NCBI RefSeq assembly: GCF_000368145.1
Contig: NZ_KB849286.1
Span: 62,001-126,000 of the forward strand
DNA from: Acinetobacter guillouiae CIP 63.46
GTDB lineage: Bacteria; Pseudomonadota; Gammaproteobacteria; Pseudomonadales; Moraxellaceae
Reading direction: 5' to 3'
Length of the DNA stretch: 64,000 bases
Shown: in pieces, positions 41,875-52,284 of the stretch
Position numbering within the stretch: the stretch's first letter is position 1
Layout: each line of letters starts with the position of its first letter
Made by a program: the position numbers and the translations under genes
Notes under the pieces: model-generated
Database searches by the model: none
The model's input: only the letters and a program-made list of their open reading frames with translations
What the model was told of the DNA's origin: nothing

Positions 41875-42480
41875 TTAATAACGCCATTTCTTGAGTATTT
41901 GCTCATTAAATACCGCAATAAACCGTTTCACTACCCATTCATCCACTTCATCTGGATGTGCTTCAGCAAAAAACTCAGACTGCACTAAAATCAGACAACC
42001 TTTAATATAGTCATCCACACAGTCCAATATTTTACTTAAATAAGGCGTGTCGTCATGATCAAAGTAATAGATTTCTTTGCTGCTGTCATGAAAGCAAAAC
42101 ATATTGCCATTACCAAGATAATCACTAAATGTAATCAGATGAGGTAAAACTGCTAAATCGGTCTGACTAAATTCAGGCGCATATTGCGGTGCATTTGCCC
42201 AAATATCTTTTAAGTAGCCAATATCATCAAATTGCTGCAATTGTTCACCAATATCAGCAACCCCAAAGTGCTGATAAAAGATCTTTAAAGATTCAGGTAA
42301 GTGACAATTTAAACGCTGTTCAAGTTTAAAAATTTGCTCATCATCAATTGCAGGTACAATCTCATCATCATTGAAATCAGCAAGAGATTCTAAAATTAGG
42401 CGAGTTTTAACATCCCACTCTGGTTCACCAATTTTATTAAATGGAATGATAATGTCTGTTTTGTGATCAATCTCTATCAT
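41875..42480 (-). CDS. SMI1/KNR4-like protein
   Basis: 201 residues. The segment DEQIFKLEQRLNCHLPESLKIFYQHFGVADIGE is the SMI1/KNR4 opening ('iee.E..lg..LP.dlk.fl...nG'), and GNGNMFCFHDSSKEIYYFDHDD is the later core. Such proteins are common toxin-immunity relatives, but no toxin gene lies beside it. Soluble and acidic. Confidence 0.7.
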   Translation of the reverse strand: MIEIDHKTDIIIPFNKIGEPEWDVKTRLILESLADFNDDEIVPAIDDEQIFKLEQRLNCHLPESLKIFYQHFGVADIGEQLQQFDDIGYLKDIWANAPQYAPEFSQTDLAVLPHLITFSDYLGNGNMFCFHDSSKEIYYFDHDDTPYLSKILDCVDDYIKGCLILVQSEFFAEAHPDEVDEWVVKRFIAVFNEQILKKWRY

Positions 42481-42521
42481 GAAGATTTATTGTTCGGAGT
42501 TAATATAAAATAAATGAATAG

Positions 42522-42555
42522 AAAAAAGCGCTCATATAGTAATGAACGCTTTTTA
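42522..42555 (-). terminator. Bidirectional hairpin between 42560-42745 and the SMI1-like gene
   Basis: AAAAAGCG…CGCTTTTT with an inner TCAT/ATGA pairing; T-runs on both strands. Confidence 0.55.
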
Positions 42556-42559
42556 TTGA

Positions 42560-42745
42560 TTAAGCCTTTGACTCATCTGGCTTGGGGCTTTGCATAGATT
42601 CAATCATGTCATGCTTATTGAATTCTTTGAATTCAGGCTTAGCTTCGTAATTCTTCCATGCTTCTTTCACTTTTTCAGCACTAATATCTTTTAAATCAAT
42701 GCTTTCATTTGGAGTCGGAGTCGCTTCAAACTTTGTCGTTGTCAT
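42560..42745 (-). CDS. Small acidic hypothetical protein
   Basis: 61 residues ([21 protein letters not shown]), highly charged, no membrane segment. AAGGAG precedes the ATG. It is divergent from fbp, whose promoter shares the intervening ~175 bases. No family recognised. Confidence 0.6.
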   Translation of the reverse strand: MTTTKFEATPTPNESIDLKDISAEKVKEAWKNYEAKPEFKEFNKHDMIESMQSPKPDESKA

Positions 42746-42920
42746 GTCAGTGCTCCTTTACGCTATTGTACGTATATTCAACATAACACTTTCTAAAATA
42801 CTTTCAAGGGTAATTTCACGACAAATAACACAGGATAATTTCTATTTTGTGCTGAACTCATCTAAAATAGCCTCCATTATTTGGTTTGTAAAAATTTATC
42901 GCTTTTGGAGCACCTCTGAT

Positions 42921-43895
42921 ATGTCATATCGCACCCTATCCCAATATTTAGAACAACAACAAGGGAACTTAACATCTGAACTTGCCAATGTAATTGAAAC
43001 AATTGCAAATACCTGCAAAACCATTGATCAGGCTTTACAGAAAGGTGCTTTAGCTGGTGTCTTGGGGAGTGCACAACATGAAAATGTACAAGGTGAAGAG
43101 CAAAAAAAACTTGATGTGATTTCAAATGACTATTTGATTGATGCTTTAAAAGCCAATCCAAATGTAGGTGGACTCGCATCTGAAGAATTAGATGAATTTA
43201 CCCCAGCTCAAGAAAATGGCAAATATTTGGTTTTATTTGATCCATTAGATGGTTCAAGCAATATTGACATTAATATGTGTGTAGGAACAATTTTTTCTAT
43301 CCTTCCTGCTCAAAATGCCGTAACGCAAGCTGAAGACTTCATGCAAGCAGGTATTCAACAAGTTTCAGCAGGTTATGTGCTTTATGGCCCATCGACAATG
43401 ATGGCTTTGACCGTTGGCGCGGGTGTTGTATTTTTCACTTACGACCCTGAAGAAAAGCAATTCTTGCTCACTTCTGAAAATATTCAAGTTGCTGCGGATA
43501 CCAAAGAGTTTGCGATTAACTCATCAAACCAACGTCATTGGGAAGCGCCTGTAAAACGTTATATCGATGAACTACAAGCGGGTAAAACATCTATACGTGA
43601 AAAAGATTTCAATATGCGTTGGGTGGCGTGTATGGTGGGTGATATTCATCGTATTTTATGTCGTAGCGGTATTTTCTTATATCCATACGATACTAAAGAT
43701 CCTAAAAAAGCAGGTCGTCTACGTTTAATGTATGAAGCCAACCCAATGAGTATGTTAATGGAACAAGCTGGCGGCGCATCGACTACAGGTCGTACACGTA
43801 TTCTAGAGATTCAACCGACTGAGTTACATCAACGTGTTCCTGTTATCATTGGTTCTAAGAATGAAGTTGAGCTTGTTACCAGCTACCACAACTAA
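42921..43895 (+). CDS. fbp: Class I fructose-1,6-bisphosphatase
   Basis: 324 residues from ATG 42921; the longer frame upstream is without support. Metal-binding motif [22 protein letters not shown], with the earlier Glu in [10 protein letters not shown]. Active-site segments [12 protein letters not shown] and [14 protein letters not shown] are present. It hydrolyses fructose-1,6-bisphosphate in gluconeogenesis, which is essential in Acinetobacter growing on organic acids. Confidence 0.95.
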   Translation: MSYRTLSQYLEQQQGNLTSELANVIETIANTCKTIDQALQKGALAGVLGSAQHENVQGEEQKKLDVISNDYLIDALKANPNVGGLASEELDEFTPAQENGKYLVLFDPLDGSSNIDINMCVGTIFSILPAQNAVTQAEDFMQAGIQQVSAGYVLYGPSTMMALTVGAGVVFFTYDPEEKQFLLTSENIQVAADTKEFAINSSNQRHWEAPVKRYIDELQAGKTSIREKDFNMRWVACMVGDIHRILCRSGIFLYPYDTKDPKKAGRLRLMYEANPMSMLMEQAGGASTTGRTRILEIQPTELHQRVPVIIGSKNEVELVTSYHN

Positions 43896-44007
43896 TTCTT
43901 CTCTCTTTTCTTACTCTCTATTTAGGGAGTAACGCCAGCTAGGGTCTGTTGCAATTTCTTTATAGAATGATCACAGACCCTACTTAATTTTTTGGACGTA
44001 CTCTCCC

Positions 44008-44784
44008 ATGCCTACAATTTTCCTTGAATCAAAAGACAATCCCAAAATTAAACACCTCAGAGGTTTAATTGAACAAAACACTTACCGTAAAAAACAGGGA
44101 CAAACTGTACTTGAGGGAACCCATCTTACGCTTGCATGGTTAGAAAAAGGTCGAAAAATCAATTCAATTTTCACCACTGAACATGCCTTAGATCATGAAG
44201 ATTTAGGCAGTATCCTTGACCAATATCAAGGTATCGTGTTTGTGGTGGGTGAATCTTTATACAAAGATTTAAGTACCCTTGGGACCAGCCTTGCATGTCT
44301 AGCCATTGTGGATTTACCAAGTTCAACTCAGGCACTGAATTTTACTGAAGACACGCTAATTCTTGAAAATGTCCAAGATCCGGGCAATGTTGGCACATTA
44401 CTCAGATCAGCCGCCGCCGCGGGTATTGAACAAATTGTCTGTACCAAAGGTTCTGCATCATTATGGTCACCACGAGTATTACGTGCCGGTATGGGGGCGC
44501 ATTTTTCATTACACACATATGAAAACGTGATCCTTGAAGACCTACTCAAGCAATTTAAAATTCCTGTGTATGTCACCAGTTCGCATCAGGCAGAAAGCCT
44601 TTACACTAAAAACCTGCGCAAACAATGTGTTTGGATTCTAGGTAACGAAGGTCAAGGCGTTTCAGATTTTGCCCTTAAACGCGCAGAAGCGGTATCTATT
44701 CCGCAACCTGGTGGTCAAGAATCCCTCAATGTTGCAGTTGCAGGCTCGATTTGTTTCTTTGAAATGGTTAGACAACGACTATAA
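44008..44784 (+). CDS. SpoU/TrmH-family RNA 2'-O-methyltransferase
   Basis: 258 residues. N-terminal substrate-binding domain (NPKIKHLRGLIEQNTYRKKQGQTVLEG). SPOUT domain with motif 1 NVQDPGNVGTLLRSAAAAGI, motif 2 WILGNEGQGVS, and motif 3 SIPQPGGQESLNVAVAGSI. It methylates a ribose of rRNA or tRNA with SAM; the exact site cannot be read from the sequence. Confidence 0.88.
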   Translation: MPTIFLESKDNPKIKHLRGLIEQNTYRKKQGQTVLEGTHLTLAWLEKGRKINSIFTTEHALDHEDLGSILDQYQGIVFVVGESLYKDLSTLGTSLACLAIVDLPSSTQALNFTEDTLILENVQDPGNVGTLLRSAAAAGIEQIVCTKGSASLWSPRVLRAGMGAHFSLHTYENVILEDLLKQFKIPVYVTSSHQAESLYTKNLRKQCVWILGNEGQGVSDFALKRAEAVSIPQPGGQESLNVAVAGSICFFEMVRQRL

Positions 44785-44918
44785 GGTTAATTTATTTTAA
44801 ATATTGCCCGTTATTGGAAAAAATCATTTAAACTGAAAAAAATAATTGATTTACATGTCAACCCAAACCATTTTTTTAACGTTATAGAGATATGAATTTA
44901 AAATAATGGTGGGTACCC

Positions 44919-45554
44919 ATGACGGGATTTTCCATCTCTATGGACTTAGCACCAAAGAAGTCACAGTCTGAAACAGCAAGTGCTCAAACGAGTACGAGTG
45001 AGCAGCGCCTGCGTTTTTTCATGCAGGACGTGACGGGTCGTGCCCTAGTGATGATGGAAAATGCAACCCAAGGTCACAATGGGATTGCGATGGATTTGGT
45101 ACAGGAAGCATTTATTTCCTTACATAAATCTTATGCTGAGAAATCTACCGAAGAGTGGTATCCACTGTTCTATACAATTTTAAATAACAAATTACAAGAT
45201 TGGCGACGCAAAGAAGCACGACGCGCTTCTCCATTTTCGTTATTTCGAAAAATTGATTTAGATTCTGATGATGAAGAGGCCATGGAAATTGTGGATGAAT
45301 CCACACCTAATCCACTTCAATTTCTAGATCAAGATGTCACCGTTGAGGAAATTCAAGAAGCCATTAGCCGCCTCCCTGTACGCCAGCAACAAGCATTTAT
45401 GTTACGCGCTTGGGAAGGATTTGATACTCAAACCACTGCATCTATTATGAACTGTACAGAAGGTAGTGTAAAAACCCATTATCACAGAGCTATTCAAGGA
45501 CTAAGAACTTCGCTCTCACATTTAAATCCGTATGGAGGTTCATCACATGAATAA
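44919..45554 (+). CDS. ECF-type sigma-70 factor
   Basis: 211 residues. Region 2 at about 35-110 (MDLVQEAFISLHKSYAEKS…FYTILNNKLQDWRRKEARR) and region 4 at about 140-195 (VEEIQEAISRLPVRQQQAFMLRAWEGFDTQTTASIMNCTEGSVKTHYHRAI). It overlaps a small membrane protein gene that may restrain it. Targets unknown. Confidence 0.88.
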   Translation: MTGFSISMDLAPKKSQSETASAQTSTSEQRLRFFMQDVTGRALVMMENATQGHNGIAMDLVQEAFISLHKSYAEKSTEEWYPLFYTILNNKLQDWRRKEARRASPFSLFRKIDLDSDDEEAMEIVDESTPNPLQFLDQDVTVEEIQEAISRLPVRQQQAFMLRAWEGFDTQTTASIMNCTEGSVKTHYHRAIQGLRTSLSHLNPYGGSSHE

Positions 45555-45873
45555 TGATGATTTCACCAAACAAGTGACGGCAAAACTGGATGAAGCTGCA
45601 CGTAATCACCGCAATAAAGCAGTGGTGATGAACAATGTGCTTGATCATATCCAAGATAAACAAACCTCACGTTTTGGTCACTGGAAAATGACTGGCTTTG
45701 CGCTTGCAGCGGCAATTACTGGTTTTGTTGTGATTCCCAATGCTTTTGATGTATCACCAGAATCGCAAACTCCGCAACAAGTGGTGATTAGCCCTAAACT
45801 TTCACCTCAAATGATGGAAGATTTAGATATGTTGTCTGTATTTGGTGAGGATAAAAATTCTCATGGCAGCTAG
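45547..45873 (+). CDS. Single-span membrane protein after the sigma gene (anti-sigma candidate)
   Basis: 108 residues from ATG 45547, with GGAGG upstream and overlapping the sigma stop. Soluble N-terminus (1-45), one membrane helix at about 48-66 (MTGFALAAAITGFVVIPNAF), short periplasmic tail. This topology and place suit an anti-sigma partner, although no zinc or known anti-sigma motif is visible. DUF3619-type proteins look similar. Confidence 0.6.
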   Translation: MNNDDFTKQVTAKLDEAARNHRNKAVVMNNVLDHIQDKQTSRFGHWKMTGFALAAAITGFVVIPNAFDVSPESQTPQQVVISPKLSPQMMEDLDMLSVFGEDKNSHGS

Positions 45874-46270
45874 AAAATTAGCTTTGGCATTTTGTGCTAT
45901 TGGTTTTCTACAAACAAGTTTTGCTGGATTTGAACGTTTTTGGATTTTTTCTAAAGATGCGAACAGTCAAGTCAATGAAACATGGGATGCCCTTTCTGAG
46001 GACGAACAAAAAGCACTAATTAAACGCTATCAAAATTTAAAAGAAATTCCGACTGATCAAAGTGCAGCACTGCAACAACGCATGGATTGGTTTACTCAGC
46101 TTCCTGAACAAGAAAAGCAAAAAATGCGTGAAGTCTGGCAGCAAATGAGCACCGCTGAACGCAACGAAATGCGCAAAAAAATGCAAAAAGCATCAACATC
46201 TGATGAGCGCAATGAAATTCGTGAACAATATATGGTGAAATATCAACAGAATATCACGGGTTCACATTAA
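45863..46270 (+). CDS. Secreted DUF3106-type protein
   Basis: 135 residues from ATG 45863. Signal peptide (ALAFCAIGFLQTSFA). The mature part has the repeated 'W..L...eq..L...y..l...p' helices (WDALSEDEQKALIKRYQNLKE, DWFTQLPEQEKQKMREVWQ) typical of DUF3106 and resembling periplasmic stress chaperones. Third gene of the sigma operon; overlaps the previous gene. Confidence 0.7.
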   Translation: MAARKLALAFCAIGFLQTSFAGFERFWIFSKDANSQVNETWDALSEDEQKALIKRYQNLKEIPTDQSAALQQRMDWFTQLPEQEKQKMREVWQQMSTAERNEMRKKMQKASTSDERNEIREQYMVKYQQNITGSH

Positions 46271-46420
46271 GCATATTTTTAAATTTTATTCATTGCCAGT
46301 TATTTAACTGGCTTTTTATCTTCAAACTCAACATCGTCAAAATCCAAACACACCATTACTGACAATTCTCCTCTCTCATAATTTTAAAATTAAAATGCTG
46401 AATTTCTAATTTTCATGCAT

Positions 46421-46446
46421 AAAAAACCTGCACAAGGCAGGTTTTT
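46421..46446 (-). terminator. Terminator of glnA
   Basis: AAAAACCTGC/GCAGGTTTTT hairpin, T-run on both strands, 24 bases after the glnA stop. Confidence 0.85.
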
Positions 46447-46469
46447 CATCACTTAAATTCGAAAACGAA

Positions 46470-47885
46470 TTACAAGCTATAGTACATATCAAATTCAACT
46501 GGGTGAGTCGTCGTATTTAAACGACGTACATCTTCAGTTTTAAGCTCGATGTATGCATCCAACATTTCTTTTGTGAATACACCACCTTTAAGAAGGAACT
46601 CATGATCCGCTTCAAGTGCTTCAAGTGCCATATCTAGGCTATGCGCAACTGTTGGGATTTTAGCTTCTTCTTCAGGAGGAAGATCATATAAGTTTTTATC
46701 AGCTGCTTCACCTGGGTGGATCTTGTTTTGAATACCATCAAGACCAGCCATCAATAATGCTGCAAAACCTAAGTATGGGTTCATCATTGGATCAGGGAAA
46801 CGCGCTTCAATACGTTTACCTTTAGGGCTAGAAACGTATGGGATACGAATCGAAGCAGAACGGTTACGTGCAGAATAAGCAAGCATAATTGGCGCTTCGA
46901 AATGAGGAACCAAACGCTTATATGAGTTAGTAGAAGGGTTTGTGATCGCATTCAATGCACGCGCATGCTTGATGATACCACCGATGAAGTAAAGCGCCAT
47001 TTCTGAAAGACCAGCGTATTCATCACCAGCAAACAAGTTCTTGCCATCTTTAGAGATAGACATGTGAACATGCATACCTGAACCGTTATCACCAACCATA
47101 GGCTTAGGCATAAACGTCGCTGTTTTCGCATATTGATGCGCAACGTTCCATACAGCATATTTGAACTGTTGAACTTCGTCAGCTTTACGAACCATCGTAT
47201 TGAAGCTTACACCAATTTCTAATTGGCAAGATGCAACTTCATGATGGTGCACTTCTACACGACCAGGGCCCATGATGTCTTCGATACGTGCACACATTTC
47301 AGCACGCATATCTTGTGAAGAATCTACTGGAGGAACTGGGAAATAACCACCTTTAACACGAGGACGGTGGCCAGAGTTACCTGCTTCGTAGTCTTTACCT
47401 GTAGACCAAGCAGCTTCTTCAGCGATTAATGTATGGCGAGCGCCAGACATATCGATGTCCCATTTAACTTCATCAAAAACGAAGAATTCTGGTTCTGGAC
47501 CAAAGAATGCAGTATCACCAATACCTGTTGATTTTAGGTATTCTTCCGCACGACGAGCAATCGAACGTGGATCACGGTCATAACCTTGACCAGTAGATGG
47601 TTCAATAACATCACAAGTAACGACGATGGTTGCTTCAGCAAAGAACGGGTCAAGGAAAGCAGTTTCAGGATCTGGACGTAAAATCATGTCAGATGCTTCA
47701 ATGCCTTTCCAACCAGCAATTGAAGAACCATCAAACATTTTACCATCTTCAAAAGTATCTTCATCGATAGTGTCTGATGGGTAGCTTACGTGCTGCTCTT
47801 TACCCTTAGTATCAGTAAAGCGAAAATCGACCCATTTTGCGCCACTTTCTTGTATGAGTTGAAGGACCTTGTTCGCCATGCTCAT
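46470..47885 (-). CDS. glnA: Glutamine synthetase type I
   Basis: 471 residues (or 469 from an in-frame ATG two codons later). β-grasp latch [18 protein letters not shown]; catalytic motifs [43 protein letters not shown], and [37 protein letters not shown] contains the adenylylation Tyr of the class I-β enzymes. It assimilates ammonia. A sigma-54-type promoter lies upstream. Confidence 0.97.
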   Translation of the reverse strand: MSMANKVLQLIQESGAKWVDFRFTDTKGKEQHVSYPSDTIDEDTFEDGKMFDGSSIAGWKGIEASDMILRPDPETAFLDPFFAEATIVVTCDVIEPSTGQGYDRDPRSIARRAEEYLKSTGIGDTAFFGPEPEFFVFDEVKWDIDMSGARHTLIAEEAAWSTGKDYEAGNSGHRPRVKGGYFPVPPVDSSQDMRAEMCARIEDIMGPGRVEVHHHEVASCQLEIGVSFNTMVRKADEVQQFKYAVWNVAHQYAKTATFMPKPMVGDNGSGMHVHMSISKDGKNLFAGDEYAGLSEMALYFIGGIIKHARALNAITNPSTNSYKRLVPHFEAPIMLAYSARNRSASIRIPYVSSPKGKRIEARFPDPMMNPYLGFAALLMAGLDGIQNKIHPGEAADKNLYDLPPEEEAKIPTVAHSLDMALEALEADHEFLLKGGVFTKEMLDAYIELKTEDVRRLNTTTHPVEFDMYYSL

Positions 47886-47944
47886 TTTGCTCCAATGAAT
47901 TTTTGTTGCACTTGTGAAGTGCGTGTTAGTAGTTGGTATTTATA

Positions 47945-47962
47945 AAGCAAGTAGCATACCAA
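47945..47962 (-). promoter_or_regulatory. Sigma-54-type promoter for glnA
   Basis: Minus strand TTGGTATGCTACTTGCTT: GG and GC separated by exactly 10 bases, as required for -24/-12. About 60 bases upstream of the glnA start. Confidence 0.65.
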
Positions 47963-48110
47963 CTTTTAAAATAATTGCTAAAATATTGAATTTCTTATCA
48001 GAAAATAAGCTTAGCAACGATTAAATTCCATCTATTATACTGAGTGCAAATAGAATTGCACCATATTCAAACACACTTCTCATTTTAAAATTATTACGCA
48101 CAATTTTAAC

Positions 48111-48125
48111 GCACTATTTTTGTGC
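48111..48125. promoter_or_regulatory. NtrC-type enhancer site for glnA
   Basis: GCAC-N7-GTGC, the NtrC dyad spacing, about 150 bp upstream of the sigma-54-type promoter. A second dyad, GTGCAA-N6-TTGCAC, lies at 48044-48061. Confidence 0.5.
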
Positions 48126-48230
48126 AAACTGAATAAAATGTTTTATCTTGGTGCTTATATTACGCGAACAACACTTTTTATCGACTATTTTTTAAGATGA
48201 TGGCAATTTTTTATTTCAAAAGCATTAAAA

Positions 48231-48259
48231 TAAGGCGTATTCAGTCTGTATACGCCTTT
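48231..48259 (-). terminator. Terminator after the small GTPase gene
   Basis: AAGGCGTAT/ATACGCCTT hairpin with a 9-base loop and a T-rich tail on the minus strand. Confidence 0.6.
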
Positions 48260-48327
48260 AACATTGTTCTATACAGCCTTTAATAAAGCAATGTGATTTT
48301 ACAATCTACGATCTACTATATCGACAA

Positions 48328-48888
48328 TTAGCCAAATTCGACTTCGGCTCTTGCAATAAGCGCTTCAACCATGATCAATACATCATCTTTTTTTCTGGCA
48401 TCCACCGCAAAAATTGGCATGGTCAATTGATTTAATTGCATCCAATCTTTATAAGGTTTTAGTAGATGCTGCGGATTTTCATCTATATGGGTCACACCAA
48501 CCACAATATTGTTGAGATGTTCCTTAAAACTTTGAAAATAAAATTTTAAATCTTCCAGAGCATCTTTTTGCGTATGATCAATCAACACCACCGCGCCGAT
48601 TGCACCTTTACATATCACTGACCAAACAAAATCAAAGCGATCCTGCCCTGGTGTTCCATATAATCCAACAATAACGCCTTCATCTAATTTAATTTCACCA
48701 TAGTCAATCCCGACAGTGGTCAATGCTTTACTGTGTGCTTGCTCATCTGTATTTTGTGCTTCTGTAGATAAGACTGAAATTTCAGATAATGATTTGATTG
48801 CTTCTGTTTTACCAGCGCCCATTTTACCGCCAAAAACAATTTTATACTTTTGTAAGATCACATCATCACCTATTTTTAAACTTATCAC
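48328..48888 (-). CDS. Small Ras-like GTPase
   Basis: 186 residues. P-loop GGKMGAGKTEAIKSL near residue 20-34, switch Thr in TTVGIDYGEI, G3 LYGTPGQDRFDFVW (a Gly-Thr-Pro-Gly-Gln version of DxxGQ), and G4 VGVTHID in place of NKxD. It resembles the MglA/SRPRB-like bacterial GTPases used in polarity, motility or regulation. The neighbouring 313-residue gene is probably its partner. Confidence 0.78.
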   Translation of the reverse strand: MISLKIGDDVILQKYKIVFGGKMGAGKTEAIKSLSEISVLSTEAQNTDEQAHSKALTTVGIDYGEIKLDEGVIVGLYGTPGQDRFDFVWSVICKGAIGAVVLIDHTQKDALEDLKFYFQSFKEHLNNIVVGVTHIDENPQHLLKPYKDWMQLNQLTMPIFAVDARKKDDVLIMVEALIARAEVEFG

Positions 48889-48996
48889 TGCATCATATAA
48901 ACTGACTATGCATTTATTTATCGTGTCAGTTTAAACAAACTTGATTTAAGGGTTAATTTTTACAAGCCTTATTTGATTCGCATGTTTTTCACACAC

Positions 48997-49938
48997 TTAA
49001 AGCCCTAATTTTTTCCTTAACTTACCAAAAAACCCACGTAAAATGCCTGAAGATTGTTTTTCCTCAGTGAGTAATTTTGCATCTTCAACCGCTATTTTTT
49101 TCAGCGCATTGGTCAATATGCCAATCGAAACAAATTTAGCGACTTGCTCTTTGCTATAACCTGTTTTCTGAGTCACTTGGGAAACACTTGCTCCCAATTC
49201 AAAACACGCTGCAATTTTAAAAACCATTTGCCGCTCATTTTGATGATTCGGTTGCGGCCAATCTAGCAGTTTATAACAATCGTTAGAACTGATTGGAATA
49301 TTGACATCATCTGAATACCACAATAAATTCCACACCCAAGATCTAAGTTCTATACCTTGAAAAGTACTGACAGACTGTGCCATTTGCATAGTTGCATAAG
49401 TAAAATTTAAAGAAACATCCGTTCCCTGCACTTTTCGTAAAGGGTCTATCCAAACTTGCTGTGTGCGAATATTAACTAATGCGATGTTGCCTTTTGAGTC
49501 GAATACTTGAACGTTGCCATTTCTTTCATTAAAAAGCTCAGCAACCACCTTGGTTAAATCGGCTTTTTTTGAAATCTGATTGACAATATTGACTGCTTTA
49601 TCACTGACAGGTACATGTAAATAGCGATCTTTAAACCATTTTCGAATTTCATCTGAGGGGGAAAAAGGTAAATATAATTTATCTCCTTCTATTTGCCCTG
49701 ATTTTTCATTCTTATTGACCAGACGCAAATAAGGGACTTTTTTTACACCAACCAAATTTTGAATTGTAGGTGAACTAAAAAACATATCATTTACAAGAAG
49801 AATATCTAAATGAGGGTCAGCAATATTCGCCCAACTTACTTGAAGTGAGTCATCATACATAGATCGTATTTTCTGCTTAATTGCATCGAGCACATTTAAA
49901 CTCAAACCGAATATAGCGATTTTTATTTCTTCTTTCAT
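48997..49938 (-). CDS. GTPase-linked hypothetical protein
   Basis: 313 residues. The first ~100 residues alternate β/α like a receiver or Rossmann-type domain (KIAIFGLSLNVLDAIKQKI…LDILLVNDMF). The end has a helix-turn-helix-like KIAACFELGASVSQVTQKTGYSKEQVAKFVSIGIL, followed by a basic tail. It lies 108 bases upstream of the GTPase on the same strand. Acinetobacter genomes carry such a pair; function is not established from sequence. Confidence 0.6.
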   Translation of the reverse strand: MKEEIKIAIFGLSLNVLDAIKQKIRSMYDDSLQVSWANIADPHLDILLVNDMFFSSPTIQNLVGVKKVPYLRLVNKNEKSGQIEGDKLYLPFSPSDEIRKWFKDRYLHVPVSDKAVNIVNQISKKADLTKVVAELFNERNGNVQVFDSKGNIALVNIRTQQVWIDPLRKVQGTDVSLNFTYATMQMAQSVSTFQGIELRSWVWNLLWYSDDVNIPISSNDCYKLLDWPQPNHQNERQMVFKIAACFELGASVSQVTQKTGYSKEQVAKFVSIGILTNALKKIAVEDAKLLTEEKQSSGILRGFFGKLRKKLGL

Positions 49939-50430
49939 TTAGCCCCCATGGCCTCGCATAGAATGTGAACAGTTTATCATTTTTATAGAAAAATAAAATA
50001 CAAAACACTATATTTGCTGTAAAAAAATTGTACAAATTTAATATACTATTAAGCGTATAAAATACAAGAATAGTTATTAAAAAAAATATCAAACAAAACT
50101 AAAACCAAACATTAAAAGTAATATATATCTTTAAATTTCAATAAATTAATTTAAAACAAGGTAAGATCAGTGATATTTCAGCATAGAAATAATACCAATC
50201 AAATTTAATAAAACTAAATGTTTTATTTAAAAATATTAATAACATTTGTATATTAATATCGATAACATGAATAAATCTATTTTAACTTGATCAATTAATC
50301 TTATATTCTCATGCATCCAATAGATGTTTTTAGCATGTATTGGCTTACCCTGCTTATTAAATAAGTAATATCCAGTGCTCTAAAATGTCTAAAGAATAAA
50401 CCAGAGCTTCAACAGCAACAATTTCGTTAA

Positions 50431-50586
50431 CATGGGTTCAAAATTGTTGTGTTAAGTGAACTGAATGAGAATGAACGTTTTACCACATTGATGATAAATA
50501 GCGATGAGCTTTGTTTTAAAGGTGACAAGCCAAGTGGGCAATCGTTTTGGCATTTTCGTTTTAATAAAAACATTGATGAGTTTTGA
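50431..50586 (+). pseudogene. Gene fragment in the 49.9-51.0 kb gap
   Basis: A 51-codon open frame without start (GFKIVVLSELNENERFTTLM…FWHFRFNKNIDEF, stop TGA 50584). The composition is protein-like and suggests the end of a lost gene. The rest of 49939-51001 is AT-rich, with only further short scraps such as one near 50740-50800 (FNDVMQELKIGRLTRKLKNF). Confidence 0.35.
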
Positions 50587-51001
50587 TATCTCCCATTACC
50601 TTGTACCCTGCTGTAGGTTTGCCTAAAGCACGCAAGTAAGAGGTAGTGTAAGCATTTTCAACAGAAGAAATTTATTTTATCAACGATAGATAAGAGAAAA
50701 GGATAATTCTTAATAGTGCTTTAATCAGAGGAACCTATTTAATGATGTTATGCAAGAATTAAAAATTGGAAGGCTTACCAGAAAGTTAAAAAATTTTTAG
50801 CTTTATTTGAGATAGTGCTAGATAGAGATTTTGTAAAAATTATTTGCAATGAGAACACAAGAGAGATCAACTCAACCACCATTTATCACCAAATCTTTAA
50901 AATTACATAAAAATCAATATTATAAATAAGAACCTTACCCTAAATAAGAAGGCAAGCGTAATTTCTCTTTGCCTTTTCATAAATGAGCTAAGAACTATTC
51001 G

Positions 51002-51862
51002 TTAGTAATTACATATCATCGACATAGCTCCTTCATAGATTGAACCATCTTTAAGTTTAATTTTATAAATAGAGCCTGCTACAACGCTATTTTTACCGTT
51101 ATTAGAAATATTAAATGTCCCTATATTACTTGATTGACCTTGTTGATTTTCTATTCCTAATAAGTTAAAGGAGTTATAAGCGTTAAAATTTTCAACCCAA
51201 TTCATTGATGAGTTATATGAAGTTTCATCACTTCCTATTTTAGCTGTAAATGAAATACCTATTGCTCCATCTGGGTTTAATGTAACGCTTCCATTATGTA
51301 TAGTCGGAGAAACAAAGTAATTATTACTTTTATCATTTGTTATTTTTGCTTGGGTCGCATTTATATCTGTACAATTCACTCTTTTAATTGAGGAAGATTC
51401 AAGTTTTTTCGTTAGTGGTGAAGATACAAAATAATAATATGAACCATTCGCATATTTAGAAACATCTGTCGTTTTATTTTCCCCATCCGCCGCATAATCT
51501 ATATTACCTCCAGCTATTCGAGCTATGGCATAATTTTTATTACCTGAAATTTCTTTACCAACAATAGTTCCAGATAATTTATATGCACCAAACTCAGTAA
51601 TAATGCCAATATCATTTTGTTTAACCGCAGTAATATTGGATGAGCCACTTGATTCAGGAAAAGAATAAATAATTCTATATGCTTTTGATGTATCAAGCTT
51701 CTCAACAATCGACCCTGTAGAATTATTGTTGGTATTAGAACCATTGTTCGAATTTGTGTTAGAATCATTGTTTGAGTTCGAGTTATTATCACTCCCCCCA
51801 CCACAAGCAACTAATCCGATTCCTAAAAAAGCGACTAAAATAGGTTTATTAAATAACTTCAT
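51002..51862 (-). CDS. Lipoprotein with Asn/Ser low-complexity linker
   Basis: 286 residues. Signal peptide with lipobox LVACGGG (Cys ~20), then a linker of SDNNSN-type repeats (about 25-48), then a β-rich domain of ~230 residues ending with a Cys (SMICNY). A second Cys lies at RVNCTD. The GGG after Cys is usual for Acinetobacter surface lipoproteins. Probably outer-membrane attached; function unknown. The linker is encoded by repeated AAT/TCA codons prone to slippage. Confidence 0.75.
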   Translation of the reverse strand: MKLFNKPILVAFLGIGLVACGGGSDNNSNSNNDSNTNSNNGSNTNNNSTGSIVEKLDTSKAYRIIYSFPESSGSSNITAVKQNDIGIITEFGAYKLSGTIVGKEISGNKNYAIARIAGGNIDYAADGENKTTDVSKYANGSYYYFVSSPLTKKLESSSIKRVNCTDINATQAKITNDKSNNYFVSPTIHNGSVTLNPDGAIGISFTAKIGSDETSYNSSMNWVENFNAYNSFNLLGIENQQGQSSNIGTFNISNNGKNSVVAGSIYKIKLKDGSIYEGAMSMICNY

Positions 51863-52284
51863 AATGACATTCCTATACTTATATTCAAGAAAGTATTTAT
51901 TTAAAAATACTATTCATAATAAAATTACATCAATTTTCTTATAAAACACTTAATAAAATCATTAAGCATTCGAATAAAACATATAAACTCAATTTAAAAA
52001 TAGTGTCAAGCAATTATTCAACAACCCTATTAAAAAATAATTAACCAATTTATTCGAAATCTAAATATTAATTCAAACCCTACTCAACTTTTAAATTAAA
52101 AGTAATCCACCATATATAAACACTTAAAAAATACGAATATTACTTTGAATGAACAGACAAATTATTCCTACATAAAAGAAGCTTAAATGGTTTTCAAGAT
52201 GATCACTTATTAAATAATGCTTAGTAATTTTTAAAACTGAATCGTCTCAATATGGCGAAGTTTCTATAGTATTTCCAAAGTTAC

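Noticed and set aside
42699-42920. Longer N-terminus for fructose-bisphosphatase
   Set aside because: The enzyme's known start ([10 protein letters not shown]) is at 42921 with a ribosome site; the upstream frame has poor composition.
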